A stretch of DNA of 26,725 nt from a virus. Made by a program: the position numbers and the translations under genes. The notes below the pieces were generated by a model, which did no database searches, was not told the DNA's origin, and saw only the letters and a program-made list of their open reading frames with translations. Position 1 is the first letter of the stretch. Each line of letters opens with the position of its first letter. The stretch spans positions 2,202-28,926 of IMG/VR virus record IMGVR_UViG_3300030419_003212. The stretch is one strand, 5' to 3'. Shown here piece by piece: positions 7,504 through 14,412 of the stretch.

Positions 7504-8384
7504 TTTCTACAACTCCAATATCTGGCCTTATGTCTAGGTCCAGGGTTATCACAATTATGTCTTGCTCTAAAAGACTTTCTAGCTTCAGGATTATCTTTTT
7601 TAATTTTCATTCCTTTTTGTCCAAAATTTACTTTGACTACATTACCTTTTGGATTTTTAACATATACTTTAAATTTTTTACTATCACCTGCCGTTGGTTT
7701 ACCGAGTTTTACTTCACGACCTTGATATTCCGCTTCACCAAGTTGTGTTTGTGCCATCTGTTTAAGATATGGTATAAATGTGGTGTAATCTTGTTCATTT
7801 ACAACATCAAACTCTTCTGCTATTGGAACACAGTTTGGAACTTCCTGTCCGTTCTTCATTTTCATACCAATCATTTCATACCCATCCCAACAAGGATTAT
7901 CATTTTCTTGTTCTTTTGCATTTATCTTTTTGCCAGCTTTTACCGCATCTTGATATGCTTTTGAATTTGGATGAGATGATTTTTCACCTCTGGCTTTTTT
8001 CTTTCTTATATTATGCCAAAGTCCTTTGCTTTGCTCATTTACTTTTCCACCCATTTTAATTACTCCTAATGGTCTCGGACCACATCGTTTTCTCCAAGCC
8101 GCATTTGATTCGCCTGGTAGTTTGCGATCACAGCTAGGGTCTTCATTTATCTCGGCAGTGTAACCTTCTGGATGATATTTCATCTCCACTACCTGAGCAT
8201 CTTTCTTAATACTTTTGTTATCTACCAGCACTTCAACTGGAGCAGGTTTGTCTGGTTTTTCATACCAGTATGCCATTTTGTATCCACCATCATCAAGAAG
8301 TTTTACTAACATACCTCTTTTATAATCTTTATCTTCTGCCTGTAATACTACAGTTTTTCCTCTTGGTAAAATTAAATCAGCCAT
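7497..8384 (-). CDS. Multidomain virion-associated protein with Cys-bearing C-terminal domain
   Basis: A 295-residue protein built from several segments. Residues 1-70 are a small beta domain. About 85-150 is basic and contains a Cys pair (S-C-D-R-K-L-P-G-E-S-N, then R-C-G-P). About 163-187 holds the motif P-C-W-D-G-Y-E-M-I-G-M-K ending N-C-V-P. The last 80 residues carry the motifs F-K-V-Y-V-K-N-P-K-G, K-S-F-R-A-R-H-N-C and A-R-Y-W-S-C-R-K-W. From memory, these C-terminal and P-C-W-x-G-Y modules recur in marine T4-like phage structural proteins of unknown function. Just before the last domain is L-G-E/A-E-Y-Q-G, a perfect gp21-type site, so the C-terminal domain could be cut free during maturation. 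Spaced Cys residues suggest metal binding, unproven. It overlaps both neighbours slightly. Confidence 0.7.
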   Translation of the reverse strand: MADLILPRGKTVVLQAEDKDYKRGMLVKLLDDGGYKMAYWYEKPDKPAPVEVLVDNKSIKKDAQVVEMKYHPEGYTAEINEDPSCDRKLPGESNAAWRKRCGPRPLGVIKMGGKVNEQSKGLWHNIRKKKARGEKSSHPNSKAYQDAVKAGKKINAKEQENDNPCWDGYEMIGMKMKNGQEVPNCVPIAEEFDVVNEQDYTTFIPYLKQMAQTQLGEAEYQGREVKLGKPTAGDSKKFKVYVKNPKGNVVKVNFGQKGMKIKKDNPEARKSFRARHNCDNPGPRHKARYWSCRKW

Positions 8385-8509
8385 TAGTATTCCAATTGCT
8401 TCTTCAAATTTATCTTTTCTTGTCCTCTACTTTTTCTACGTTTATCTTTGAACGCCTTAGTAGTCGGTATTGGAAAATCTGACATTTTTGGTTTATAAAT
8501 TTTTTTCAT
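8384..8509 (-). CDS. Very small basic protein (41 residues)
   Basis: A short gene that fits exactly between two others: its ATG overlaps the stop of the gp14-like gene (TAATG) and its stop overlaps the ATG of the next gene (TAATG). The product begins M-K-K-I-Y-K-P-K-M-S-D-F-P-I-P and is strongly basic, with K-D-K-R-R-K-S-R-G in the middle. I recognise no domain. The perfect double coupling and the absence of any other gene in this space make it a likely real gene. Confidence 0.7.
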   Translation of the reverse strand: MKKIYKPKMSDFPIPTTKAFKDKRRKSRGQEKINLKKQLEY

Positions 8510-8976
8510 TATTTAGGCCTCTCAACTATTTGTAATGACGATTGACGTATTCTATGCGCCACAGCTTTTATCATATGTTTAAATGCTTGATGACCACCAA
8601 TTAATTGTGGTTCTGTGATAGCATTCATTTCCCAATAAAAATCATTCCAATATACTATATCTCCCATTTCTGGAGCAAATCCTGCCTCTGTAAGTGTGGT
8701 TCTATGAAAATACATTTCTAAATTTGCATTTAGATCAGGTCCCATGTCACCAATATCAACAGACGGCTCTTCAAAAGAAATTAAACAATTCACTCTAAAT
8801 CCAACATCATAATATTTTGTAGTCGACTCACCATAAATATTTGAATCTGTATTTTCTAATGATATTTTATAAATATCAACATACTGACCCAAAATGTCGT
8901 CAATTAATTCCTCATTTAAAGTATCAAAAAGATCTACTTCTTTTTGTGGAATAAAAAATGGTGACGTCTCAGCCAT
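8509..8976 (-). CDS. 14: Neck protein, gp14-like
   Basis: A 155-residue protein resembling the core of T4-family gp14, which with gp13 forms the neck that closes the filled head and accepts the tail. Fitting features are E-L-I-D-D-I-L-G-Q-Y-V-D-I-Y-K near the start, Y-G-E-S-T-T-K-Y-Y, G-F-R-V-N-C-L-I, the segment G-F-A-P-E-M-G-D-I-V-Y-W-N-D-F-Y-W-E, and Q-L-I-G-G. It is shorter than T4 gp14 (256), as I recall for marine relatives. It starts four bases after the gp13-like gene, keeping the T4 13-14 order. Confidence 0.72.
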   Translation of the reverse strand: MAETSPFFIPQKEVDLFDTLNEELIDDILGQYVDIYKISLENTDSNIYGESTTKYYDVGFRVNCLISFEEPSVDIGDMGPDLNANLEMYFHRTTLTEAGFAPEMGDIVYWNDFYWEMNAITEPQLIGGHQAFKHMIKAVAHRIRQSSLQIVERPK

Positions 8977-8980
8977 CAGA

Positions 8981-10162
8981 CTATCCTATGTAAATACCAA
9001 CCGGAGACCTAGCTAAGATTTCTTGATTTGCTTGTGCTGTATCAGCTTCAGCTCTAGCTCTCTCAGATAATGTAACTCCCTCTAAAAATTCTTTTAACTC
9101 TTCTAACAATGCGTCTTTTTCTTCTCTTCCTTCAGCTTTCAATGATTCACCATCCATTGTAACTTCACCGTTTGGTAATGGTAGTGATGCATATTTGCTT
9201 CTAATTATTCCTAACAATTCCTTAGCCAATGCTAATGCAAATTTACGTATCCATTGACGACCTGCCGCATTAATTCCAGCGTATGTAATAAATTTGTATG
9301 GTACGTTACTTGGATCTGAAACCTTGTTTGTAGAATAGTCTCTCGTAGTATCCGTCAGATCATTTCTAACGTAATACTCAAACCAAACTTTATCACCAGC
9401 ATCTTCTGCTTTTGGAACAGGAAATATTTTTAATCTGTTGTTAATTATTTCAAACGAATATGCTGATTTTCTAACTAAATCGTTTGTCTCGATTGCATTA
9501 GCTCGAGCTAAATCGTGTGATATTGGACGCATTACGTATGAGACTGCTGGTGATACATTTCCCATACCAAATGAATCTAGCATATTACGTTGTTCAAAAG
9601 ATCCTGCAAATGGATCATAAAATCTTGATATTGCTGATGGACCTCTATTAAATACTCGTTGTATTACAATACGATTTGAGCTTTCTGATACTGCGGCCCA
9701 ATCAACGTTTAAATCATAATCTTGTTGTTCTGACACTAGTGATATAGAACCACTCTTCAATGTAACACCACCACCTACTCCCGCCATAGTACCATACTGC
9801 TCTGAAAGCATGAATGTGCTTCCCATATTTGCATGTACTGGTTCCATACTGCCGGTTGAACTCATAGCAGATCCTGAAACTCTATCAACATTACCATATT
9901 GTTCCCATAGCCAATTTTTCATATTGTAATGATTTATGTGTAACGAATATTCAGATATAGCTTCTTCAAAACAAGTGTATATTGATCCAGAATTAAATTC
10001 AAGTTGCATTACTGGATGACCTAACCGTCTTGCAACCCACTTACATACATTTAAGCTGTCATCAACAAATGCTGAATCGTCGTTGTATGTTCCGTAAGGT
10101 GTTGACTGAGTCACCTCATTCTTGTTTGAAGGATCTGTATATATGTAGCTGAATTTTGACAT
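8981..10162 (-). CDS. 13: Neck protein, gp13-like
   Basis: A 393-residue protein with features of marine T4-like neck/adaptor proteins. An N-terminal helical segment contains W-V-A-R-R-L-G-H-P-V-M-Q-L-E, then a helix C-F-E-E-A-I-S-E-Y-S, a long beta-rich centre, and a C-terminal helical part with L-A-K-E-L-L-G-I-I-R-S-K-Y-A-S-L-P-L-P and a conserved-looking G-E-V-T-M-D-G-E-S-L. Neck proteins bind below the portal and seal the packaged DNA. It is longer than T4 gp13 (309). It is followed at once by the gp14-like gene. Upstream lie a strong terminator and a TATAAATA octamer, so it probably begins a new transcript. Confidence 0.72.
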   Translation of the reverse strand: MSKFSYIYTDPSNKNEVTQSTPYGTYNDDSAFVDDSLNVCKWVARRLGHPVMQLEFNSGSIYTCFEEAISEYSLHINHYNMKNWLWEQYGNVDRVSGSAMSSTGSMEPVHANMGSTFMLSEQYGTMAGVGGGVTLKSGSISLVSEQQDYDLNVDWAAVSESSNRIVIQRVFNRGPSAISRFYDPFAGSFEQRNMLDSFGMGNVSPAVSYVMRPISHDLARANAIETNDLVRKSAYSFEIINNRLKIFPVPKAEDAGDKVWFEYYVRNDLTDTTRDYSTNKVSDPSNVPYKFITYAGINAAGRQWIRKFALALAKELLGIIRSKYASLPLPNGEVTMDGESLKAEGREEKDALLEELKEFLEGVTLSERARAEADTAQANQEILARSPVGIYIG

Positions 10163-10186
10163 TAAATTATTCCTGTTACGTTCTTA

Positions 10187-10194
10187 TATAAATA
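10187..10194. promoter_or_regulatory. TATAAATA octamer upstream of the neck operon
   Basis: It is 25 bases before the gp13-like start, within TATATAAATATA. The octamer reads on the plus strand; the coding strand shows TATTTATATAAG. A terminator just upstream means a promoter is expected here. Confidence 0.4.
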
Positions 10195-10220
10195 TACAAC
10201 AATAACAAAAAGCCTAACAT

Positions 10221-10250
10221 AAAAAAAGGGGTAGTAAAACTACCCCTTTA
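10221..10250 (-). terminator. Rho-independent terminator
   Basis: A perfect 10-bp stem (10225-10234 with 10240-10249, arms AAAGGGGTAG/CTACCCCTTT) has a tight 5-base loop. On the minus strand it is followed by a run of T residues. It ends transcription of the gene at 10296-10799. Confidence 0.88.
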
Positions 10251-10295
10251 GTTTTGTTCGGTCTAACGACTATTAATATCTTATGATTTAAATCA

Positions 10296-10799
10296 TTAAG
10301 ATGTAGCCCACGGAGCAGAACCCTGAGTATTGGCGAAGCCTAAACACACATAGTTTGTGCCATCGCAATATACTTCGAGTCTATCACCAACCACAGAATT
10401 AACCGTATCAGCATTATATCTGACTGTGGTTACTGTATCTGTAGTGTGTGCTTGTGCTGCACCTGATCCAGTAAAGCTAGTACATGACATAATCATGTTA
10501 TCAGCTCCAGAAGTCCAAGTAACATCATTATCAGAAATAATTTTGAATATGAATGTTGCATGAAATCCTGCTGCACCGGCTACTGCAGGTAACGTGTACG
10601 CGATGGTCCCATCAGTGCTATCCATAAGATACGTTCTTCCAGAATCAGCCATTACCAATGTTGGAGTGGCCGCTCCAGTTGTTGTACTTACTTGAACTCT
10701 AGCACCCACCGACTGGTGAGCTGCTATTGCTGCTACTTTGTGGATTTGCTGCGTATTATGCTTTTTGCCATCAACCGTAACTTGTCTTAATATCCCCAT
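10296..10799 (-). CDS. Small beta-rich probable virion protein
   Basis: A 167-residue protein rich in Ala, Thr, Gly and Val with alternating strands, probably a beta sandwich. Notable segments are S-G-R-T-Y-L-M-D-S, Y-T-L-P near 80, and G-D-R-L-E-V-Y-C-D-G-T-N-Y-V. These T-Y and G-x-N-Y-V patterns resemble small phage decoration or fibre-associated domains, but I cannot name a family. Position right after the major capsid gene suggests a head decoration protein. It is enclosed by two terminators with only about 24 bases between the upstream hairpin and its start, so its expression may rely on readthrough from gp23 or a very compact promoter. Confidence 0.7.
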   Translation of the reverse strand: MGILRQVTVDGKKHNTQQIHKVAAIAAHQSVGARVQVSTTTGAATPTLVMADSGRTYLMDSTDGTIAYTLPAVAGAAGFHATFIFKIISDNDVTWTSGADNMIMSCTSFTGSGAAQAHTTDTVTTVRYNADTVNSVVGDRLEVYCDGTNYVCLGFANTQGSAPWATS

Positions 10800-10809
10800 T
10801 AAACTTCTC

Positions 10810-10855
10810 CAAGTTAAATAAAGGTTTGAGAGCTAAAATTAATTAGCTCTCAAAC
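10810..10855 (-). terminator. Rho-independent terminator after the major capsid gene
   Basis: A perfect 13-bp stem (10824-10836 with 10843-10855, arms beginning GTTTGAGAGC) has a 6-base loop. On the minus strand CCTTTATTTAACTT follows, a T-rich tail though not a pure run. It lies 16 bases after the gp23 stop. Confidence 0.8.
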
Positions 10856-10870
10856 TCATTATTGTTGATT

Positions 10871-12550
10871 TTACAGTTTATCTAATCCGTCAATATGGAT
10901 CTTACCATAAAACTCAGGTCTGATCATCTTCTTAGCGTAACGAGTCATCACACCTTTTCTTGGAGTAAAATCACTTGGATCATACACAAGAGGTGTCATA
11001 ATTAACGGAACGTAAGGAGCATAAACAGCACCAGTTTCTAGGAAATTGGATCCACGGAATCCAACAAGAACAGTGTTCTCAGTCATGTAAGGATTCTTAT
11101 AGACGTTAAAACGGTTATTAATACCACCGATTTTCTGTACGCCCATTGCGAATTGTGCTTTATCACCATCTGTATCAGCCATGTAGCCAGGAAGCGATTC
11201 AAGAATCGTCGCGACTTTAGGTGAAACAACACAGAAGTTAGCACCACCACGTAGTGTTAATCTGTGAATTTCATTAGATACTTTTTGGATCTTCTGCACT
11301 AGTGTTTGATACCACTCGAAACGTGTACCGTAGAAGGTTGTGTTTACAAACGATGTTGAACTCGAGTTGTAATCGTCACCTTGGTTTACGGACCAGTAAT
11401 CGACTGTGGAAGCATCACTAATTAACATATCAAGAATCTCAAGATCGATTTCCATTGATACATACTCAGAAAGCATTGAAGTCAACTCTGCTTCTGCGTC
11501 AACACTGTGATAAGCGTTAAGGTCTTGAGCAAGCTCAGGAGTCCATACAGCTTTCAACTTACGAGTTTTCGCAACGATAGCACGAGATTTAAGTTCAATA
11601 TCTACTTGTGGAATCTGTAAAGAATCTGAAGTAGCATCGCCACCTGAATCTTCGAAGTCACCACGTGCAGCTTCTGAAGTGTATTTCACATATGAAGCGG
11701 TAATTGACAGCAAGTGAGCTGCAGCAGATGCTGAGTAAATTGCTGATAAGGTACCGGCAACACCTTCCGCACCAGTGATTTTAGTAAATTCTGGATAAAA
11801 AGCGTAAACTTCTTTACCTGAACCTATAGCATCACCGTTAGGGTTAGCAGCTGATGGCTGATGGCCATCGCCAGAACCTGAATAGAATTGTGTAGCTCTG
11901 ATTGCAAGTTTGTCAATATCTGTTTCAGTAACAGCTTTTGTTACTTTAAAGATTTGACCAGCGTTCAGAGAAGCACTAAATTCAGTGTTAAAATTAACGT
12001 CATTCCAGTTTGCAGCAGCTGTAGTTAATGAAGCGTAATCTAATGATGCAGTTGCAGCTGAATAGCCGTAACGTCCTGCACCATAGAAACCGTCTTCACC
12101 AAATGGAGCGCTTGAACCAGATGGACTATATTTACCAGTTTTACCTTGTAAACTTTCATCTTCACCTTGACCCATTCTTGAGTTTCCATATTGGAAATCT
12201 AGATAGAATACAAGACCAGATGGTAAGTTCATAGGCTGAACTGATACGAATTCCTGAGCTGCAATCTCACCAAAGATTCTACGAACCAATGGAAGAGCAA
12301 CACCAGACCATTCTTCATCACCTTTGTAAGCACCTAATGATCCAGCATTTGGACTTGTTGAAGAAGCCTCTTTGATTAATTCACGTGCTTGGTTTTCAAG
12401 TAGTTGGGCCATGCCACCTCTTTGAAAATCACCGTCAATACCATCAAGTAAACCAGTCTTGTCCCATTTGTTGACTAGTTTTTTAGCATCTTCTTGCTGT
12501 TTCTTGTAGGGCGAAGCGTCCAGTAATGCGTCGTTTATGTAATTTGACAT
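10871..12550 (-). CDS. 23: Major capsid protein, gp23-like
   Basis: A 559-residue major capsid protein with the HK97 fold expected for the family (T4 gp23 is 521). Typical segments are V-R-R-I-F-G-E-I-A-A, then V-S-V-Q-P-M-N-L-P-S-G-L-V-F-Y, and the C-terminal F-T-P-R-K-G-V-M-T-R-Y-A-K-K. Residues 58-62 read L-I-K-E/A, a perfect [LI]-x-E/A site, so gp21 should remove the first 61 residues; T4 gp23 is cut at 65. The middle has extra Gly/Ser-rich loops. Start has AGGAG seven bases upstream. It follows the scaffold candidate by 18 bases and is closed by a terminator, which fits very high expression. Codon choice is richer in C-ending codons than in most neighbours. Confidence 0.93.
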   Translation of the reverse strand: MSNYINDALLDASPYKKQQEDAKKLVNKWDKTGLLDGIDGDFQRGGMAQLLENQARELIKEASSTSPNAGSLGAYKGDEEWSGVALPLVRRIFGEIAAQEFVSVQPMNLPSGLVFYLDFQYGNSRMGQGEDESLQGKTGKYSPSGSSAPFGEDGFYGAGRYGYSAATASLDYASLTTAAANWNDVNFNTEFSASLNAGQIFKVTKAVTETDIDKLAIRATQFYSGSGDGHQPSAANPNGDAIGSGKEVYAFYPEFTKITGAEGVAGTLSAIYSASAAAHLLSITASYVKYTSEAARGDFEDSGGDATSDSLQIPQVDIELKSRAIVAKTRKLKAVWTPELAQDLNAYHSVDAEAELTSMLSEYVSMEIDLEILDMLISDASTVDYWSVNQGDDYNSSSTSFVNTTFYGTRFEWYQTLVQKIQKVSNEIHRLTLRGGANFCVVSPKVATILESLPGYMADTDGDKAQFAMGVQKIGGINNRFNVYKNPYMTENTVLVGFRGSNFLETGAVYAPYVPLIMTPLVYDPSDFTPRKGVMTRYAKKMIRPEFYGKIHIDGLDKL

Positions 12551-12568
12551 CTAACTTCTCCTAATAAG

Positions 12569-13759
12569 TTATTTGATTATACCAGCTAGTTTTCTAAACC
12601 TATCAGCTACTTGACGCTCTTCTGTAATAATTTCAGTTTTGCGTTTTGTAGATCCAGTTTTAGCACTTGCTGATTCTTTTAATTTTGATTTGCGATTTGG
12701 TACAGTTTTATCAGAAAAACTCTCGACAAGTGTAGCATACACTAACTTGATTTCACGAGTAGATTGAGCACGATCAAATGTCTCAACAACTCTAAGTTTC
12801 TGACTGTTGTCCAAAGCAAACTCTTTAAACAGTTTGTTAGTAAACAGAAGTTTAGCATTCAAAATGTTGACCTCATGTAGCTTAGCTTTTAAGAATTTAA
12901 CTGCAGCTTTGTACTCTTTGAGTTCTTCGCTATCGTCTTCTTCTTTTTCATCACCCTCTTTCATGTCTTCGTCTTCTTCTTTTTCAGCATCGTCATTTTC
13001 AGCTACCATTGCAGGAGTATTACCTACACCAGTATTTTCATCACCGACATGTTCTGGGTCTTCTTTGCCTTCAACATCTTCAGGATAAGCATCATCTGCT
13101 TCTGAGATTTTGGCAGTTCCGCCCATTTCTTCAGGTGGCTGTTCCTTATTAACGTCACCTTCGACGTCTTCAGGATAAGCATCGTCTTCTTCGTTTATTT
13201 CAAGCTCGAGCTCTTTAATGATAGATTCTAGGTCTAAATCTTCTTGACCAGAACCATCAGGGTCTTCAATACCTTCCATTTCGATCTCGTCGTCTTCCAT
13301 ATGCATTTTTTCGTACTTAACACCATTGATGTCAATTACTTCAGGGGCTTCATTTTCTTCATGTGGCTCGTGGCCCATTTCATCTTTTTCGTGTCCCATC
13401 TCATCTTTTTCGTGTCCCATCTCATCTTGCCCTATGTGCATATTTTCAGCGTCTAATTCCATTTCGTCGTCCTCTTCGTGTCCCATTTCAACGTTTGGTT
13501 CACCAGTTACTGGATCCAATGCAGGATCTGGAGCTGGTTCCATTTCGTCGTCCTCTTCGTGTCCCATTTCAACAGCTGGAATTTCTTCTTCATCTTCTTC
13601 GTGTCCTATATCCATTGGATCTTCTTCACGAAGTTTAGCTGACAACATAGATTGAAGTTTTGGCGCGAATGCTTCTTCCAAAGCCATCTTTGCATTTTGT
13701 AAAGCTGTTTCACGAACTGCTTTAGCATCAGCAATAGCTTCTTTCAAAATATCACTCAT
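12569..13759 (-). CDS. 22: Prohead scaffold/core protein candidate with E-M-G-H-E repeats, gp22-like
   Basis: A 396-residue, very acidic protein directly before gp23, where T4 has the scaffold gene 22. The N-terminus (about 1-45) is an Ala/Lys/Glu helix. The middle (about 50-245) is low complexity with six or so copies of [E/D]-M-G-H-E, two copies of D-D-A-Y-P-E-D-V-E-G, and many Glu/Asp residues. The C-terminal part (about 270-396) is helical and turns basic, as expected for a scaffold region that contacts capsid protein. Sites fitting gp21 cleavage include I-S-E/A, L-K-E/S and I-T-E/E, consistent with scaffold destruction during maturation. The His-rich acidic repeats are not known to me from T4 gp22 (269 residues). 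Function is inferred from position, composition and these sites. Confidence 0.72.
   Translation of the reverse strand: MSDILKEAIADAKAVRETALQNAKMALEEAFAPKLQSMLSAKLREEDPMDIGHEEDEEEIPAVEMGHEEDDEMEPAPDPALDPVTGEPNVEMGHEEDDEMELDAENMHIGQDEMGHEKDEMGHEKDEMGHEPHEENEAPEVIDINGVKYEKMHMEDDEIEMEGIEDPDGSGQEDLDLESIIKELELEINEEDDAYPEDVEGDVNKEQPPEEMGGTAKISEADDAYPEDVEGKEDPEHVGDENTGVGNTPAMVAENDDAEKEEDEDMKEGDEKEEDDSEELKEYKAAVKFLKAKLHEVNILNAKLLFTNKLFKEFALDNSQKLRVVETFDRAQSTREIKLVYATLVESFSDKTVPNRKSKLKESASAKTGSTKRKTEIITEERQVADRFRKLAGIIK
13360..13422. repeat. 21-bp tandem repeats in the scaffold gene
   Basis: Two identical 21-bp units (13381-13401 and 13402-13422) follow a diverged one (13360-13380). Each codes for a seven-residue unit of the type E-M-G-H-E-K-D. 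They could change copy number by slippage without breaking the frame. Confidence 0.8.
13457..13573. repeat. 36-bp direct repeats, period 81 bp, in the scaffold gene
   Basis: The segment 13457-13492 recurs exactly at 13538-13573. The 81-bp period keeps the frame and codes for a repeated V-E-M-G-H-E-E-D-D-E-M-E block. Confidence 0.8.
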
Positions 13760-13792
13760 GTGATTTCTCCACTATATTATTTTATTGGAAAT

Positions 13793-13858
13793 ACAGTTAT
13801 TACAAGAACTGTAATAATATTCTCATTTTTTTAGACTCTGTATTGAGCAGGACAGAGT
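13793..13858. promoter_or_regulatory. Inverted repeats in the leader of the scaffold-capsid operon
   Basis: Two dyads lie between bS21 and the scaffold gene. One is ACTCTGT/ACAGAGT (13835-13841, 13852-13858). The other region has two mutually exclusive pairings, TTATTAC/GTAATAA (13797-13803, 13811-13817) or ACAGTT/AACTGT (13793-13798, 13807-13812). No convincing T-tract follows on the minus strand, so a terminator is uncertain. As they lie downstream of the TATAAATA motif they may form a structured 5' leader. Confidence 0.3.
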
Positions 13859-13872
13859 ATTTTATATGTGTA

Positions 13873-13880
13873 TATAAATA
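13873..13880. promoter_or_regulatory. TATAAATA octamer upstream of the scaffold-capsid operon
   Basis: It lies 114 bases before the scaffold start in TATATAAATATAT and reads on the plus strand, opposite to the genes. A promoter is expected somewhere here because scaffold and capsid need strong late expression. Confidence 0.35.
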
Positions 13881-13901
13881 TATGAAAATGAAAAAGTTGA
13901 G

Positions 13902-14126
13902 CTAGTTTTCTCTCATTTTTTGATATTTAGCTCTAAGTATAGCCATTTTTTTCATATGCCTACGTTTAGTGGATTTTTTGGTGTAATGAGCTCGTTCTCT
14001 TATTTCAAGTAATAACTCACTGTCTTTGACTTTTTGTTTAAATTTTGATAATGCTTTGTCTATATTATTGTTATAAACTTTAACGTACAACCCTTTTGTT
14101 TTTGGTTCCTTTTGTCTTCGCGGCAT
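13902..14126 (-). CDS. rpsU: Phage-encoded ribosomal protein bS21
   Basis: A 74-residue basic protein matching bacterial bS21 from about residue 13: V-K-V-Y-N-N-N-I-D-K-A-L-S-K-F-K, then E-I-R-E-R-A-H-Y-T-K-K-S-T-K-R-R and a Lys/Arg helix (M-K-K-M-A-I-L-R-A-K-Y). bS21 sits on the 30S platform near the anti-Shine-Dalgarno end of 16S rRNA and assists initiation. Phage copies are known and are thought to replace the host protein and favour phage translation; that role is inferred here. It has the best ribosome binding site seen in this block, AGGAGG four bases before ATG, placed inside the end of the preceding gene, which it overlaps by 47 bases. It is the last gene before the scaffold-capsid unit. 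Confidence 0.9.
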   Translation of the reverse strand: MPRRQKEPKTKGLYVKVYNNNIDKALSKFKQKVKDSELLLEIRERAHYTKKSTKRRHMKKMAILRAKYQKMREN

Positions 14127-14412
14127 ATAACCTCCTGATTTCTTCTTTTATTATTTGTCGCAGTTTTTGTTCTACACGTGATTCTTTTACAGCGCGTGAT
14201 TCTATAAATTTATTTGCTAAATAACGCTCTTTACCATACTTTGCAAGTTCCCATTTTTTCCTCATTGATTTTGGCATCGTATCATAATCCTCTGACATCT
14301 GATTATTTACAAACCAAGCAACTCTTCTGGCGTCTGCATTTACTAATTTTCTATAACGATTTTCTTCAAGCGTTTTCATCCATTTTTTTATTTCTTTGAC
14401 CGTTATTCTCAT
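14080..14412 (-). CDS. Small basic helical protein, unknown
   Basis: A 110-residue strongly basic, helical protein. The N-terminus M-R-I-T-V-K-E-I-K-K-W-M-K-T-L-E-E recalls the helical leaders of neighbouring genes but is not a clear match. The centre has W-F-V-N-N-Q-M-S-E-D-Y-D-T-M-P-K-S-M-R-K-K-W. Near the C-terminus is L-R-Q-I-I-K-E-E-I-R-R-L, containing an I-K-E site. No known family is recognised. Its start overlaps the stop of the dismutase gene (ATGA), and its end overlaps bS21 by 47 bases in another frame, so all three are probably co-translated. Confidence 0.7.
   Translation of the reverse strand: MRITVKEIKKWMKTLEENRYRKLVNADARRVAWFVNNQMSEDYDTMPKSMRKKWELAKYGKERYLANKFIESRAVKESRVEQKLRQIIKEEIRRLYAAKTKGTKNKRVVR

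Noticed and set aside
7530-8059. Plus-strand Phe/Ile/Leu-rich frames that resemble membrane proteins
   Set aside because: They are the reverse complement of a Lys/Glu-rich gene; such antisense frames are Phe/Leu-rich by default. No plus-strand start signals.
12807-13655. Several plus-strand Ser-rich or His/Leu-rich open frames
   Set aside because: They are antisense to the acidic repeats of the scaffold candidate. The repeated codons create long open frames on the other strand; the compositions are typical artefacts.
13834-13860. Rho-independent terminator after bS21
   Set aside because: The 7-bp stem has a 10-base loop and on the minus strand is followed by CTAAAAAAA rather than T residues, so it is listed only as an inverted repeat.
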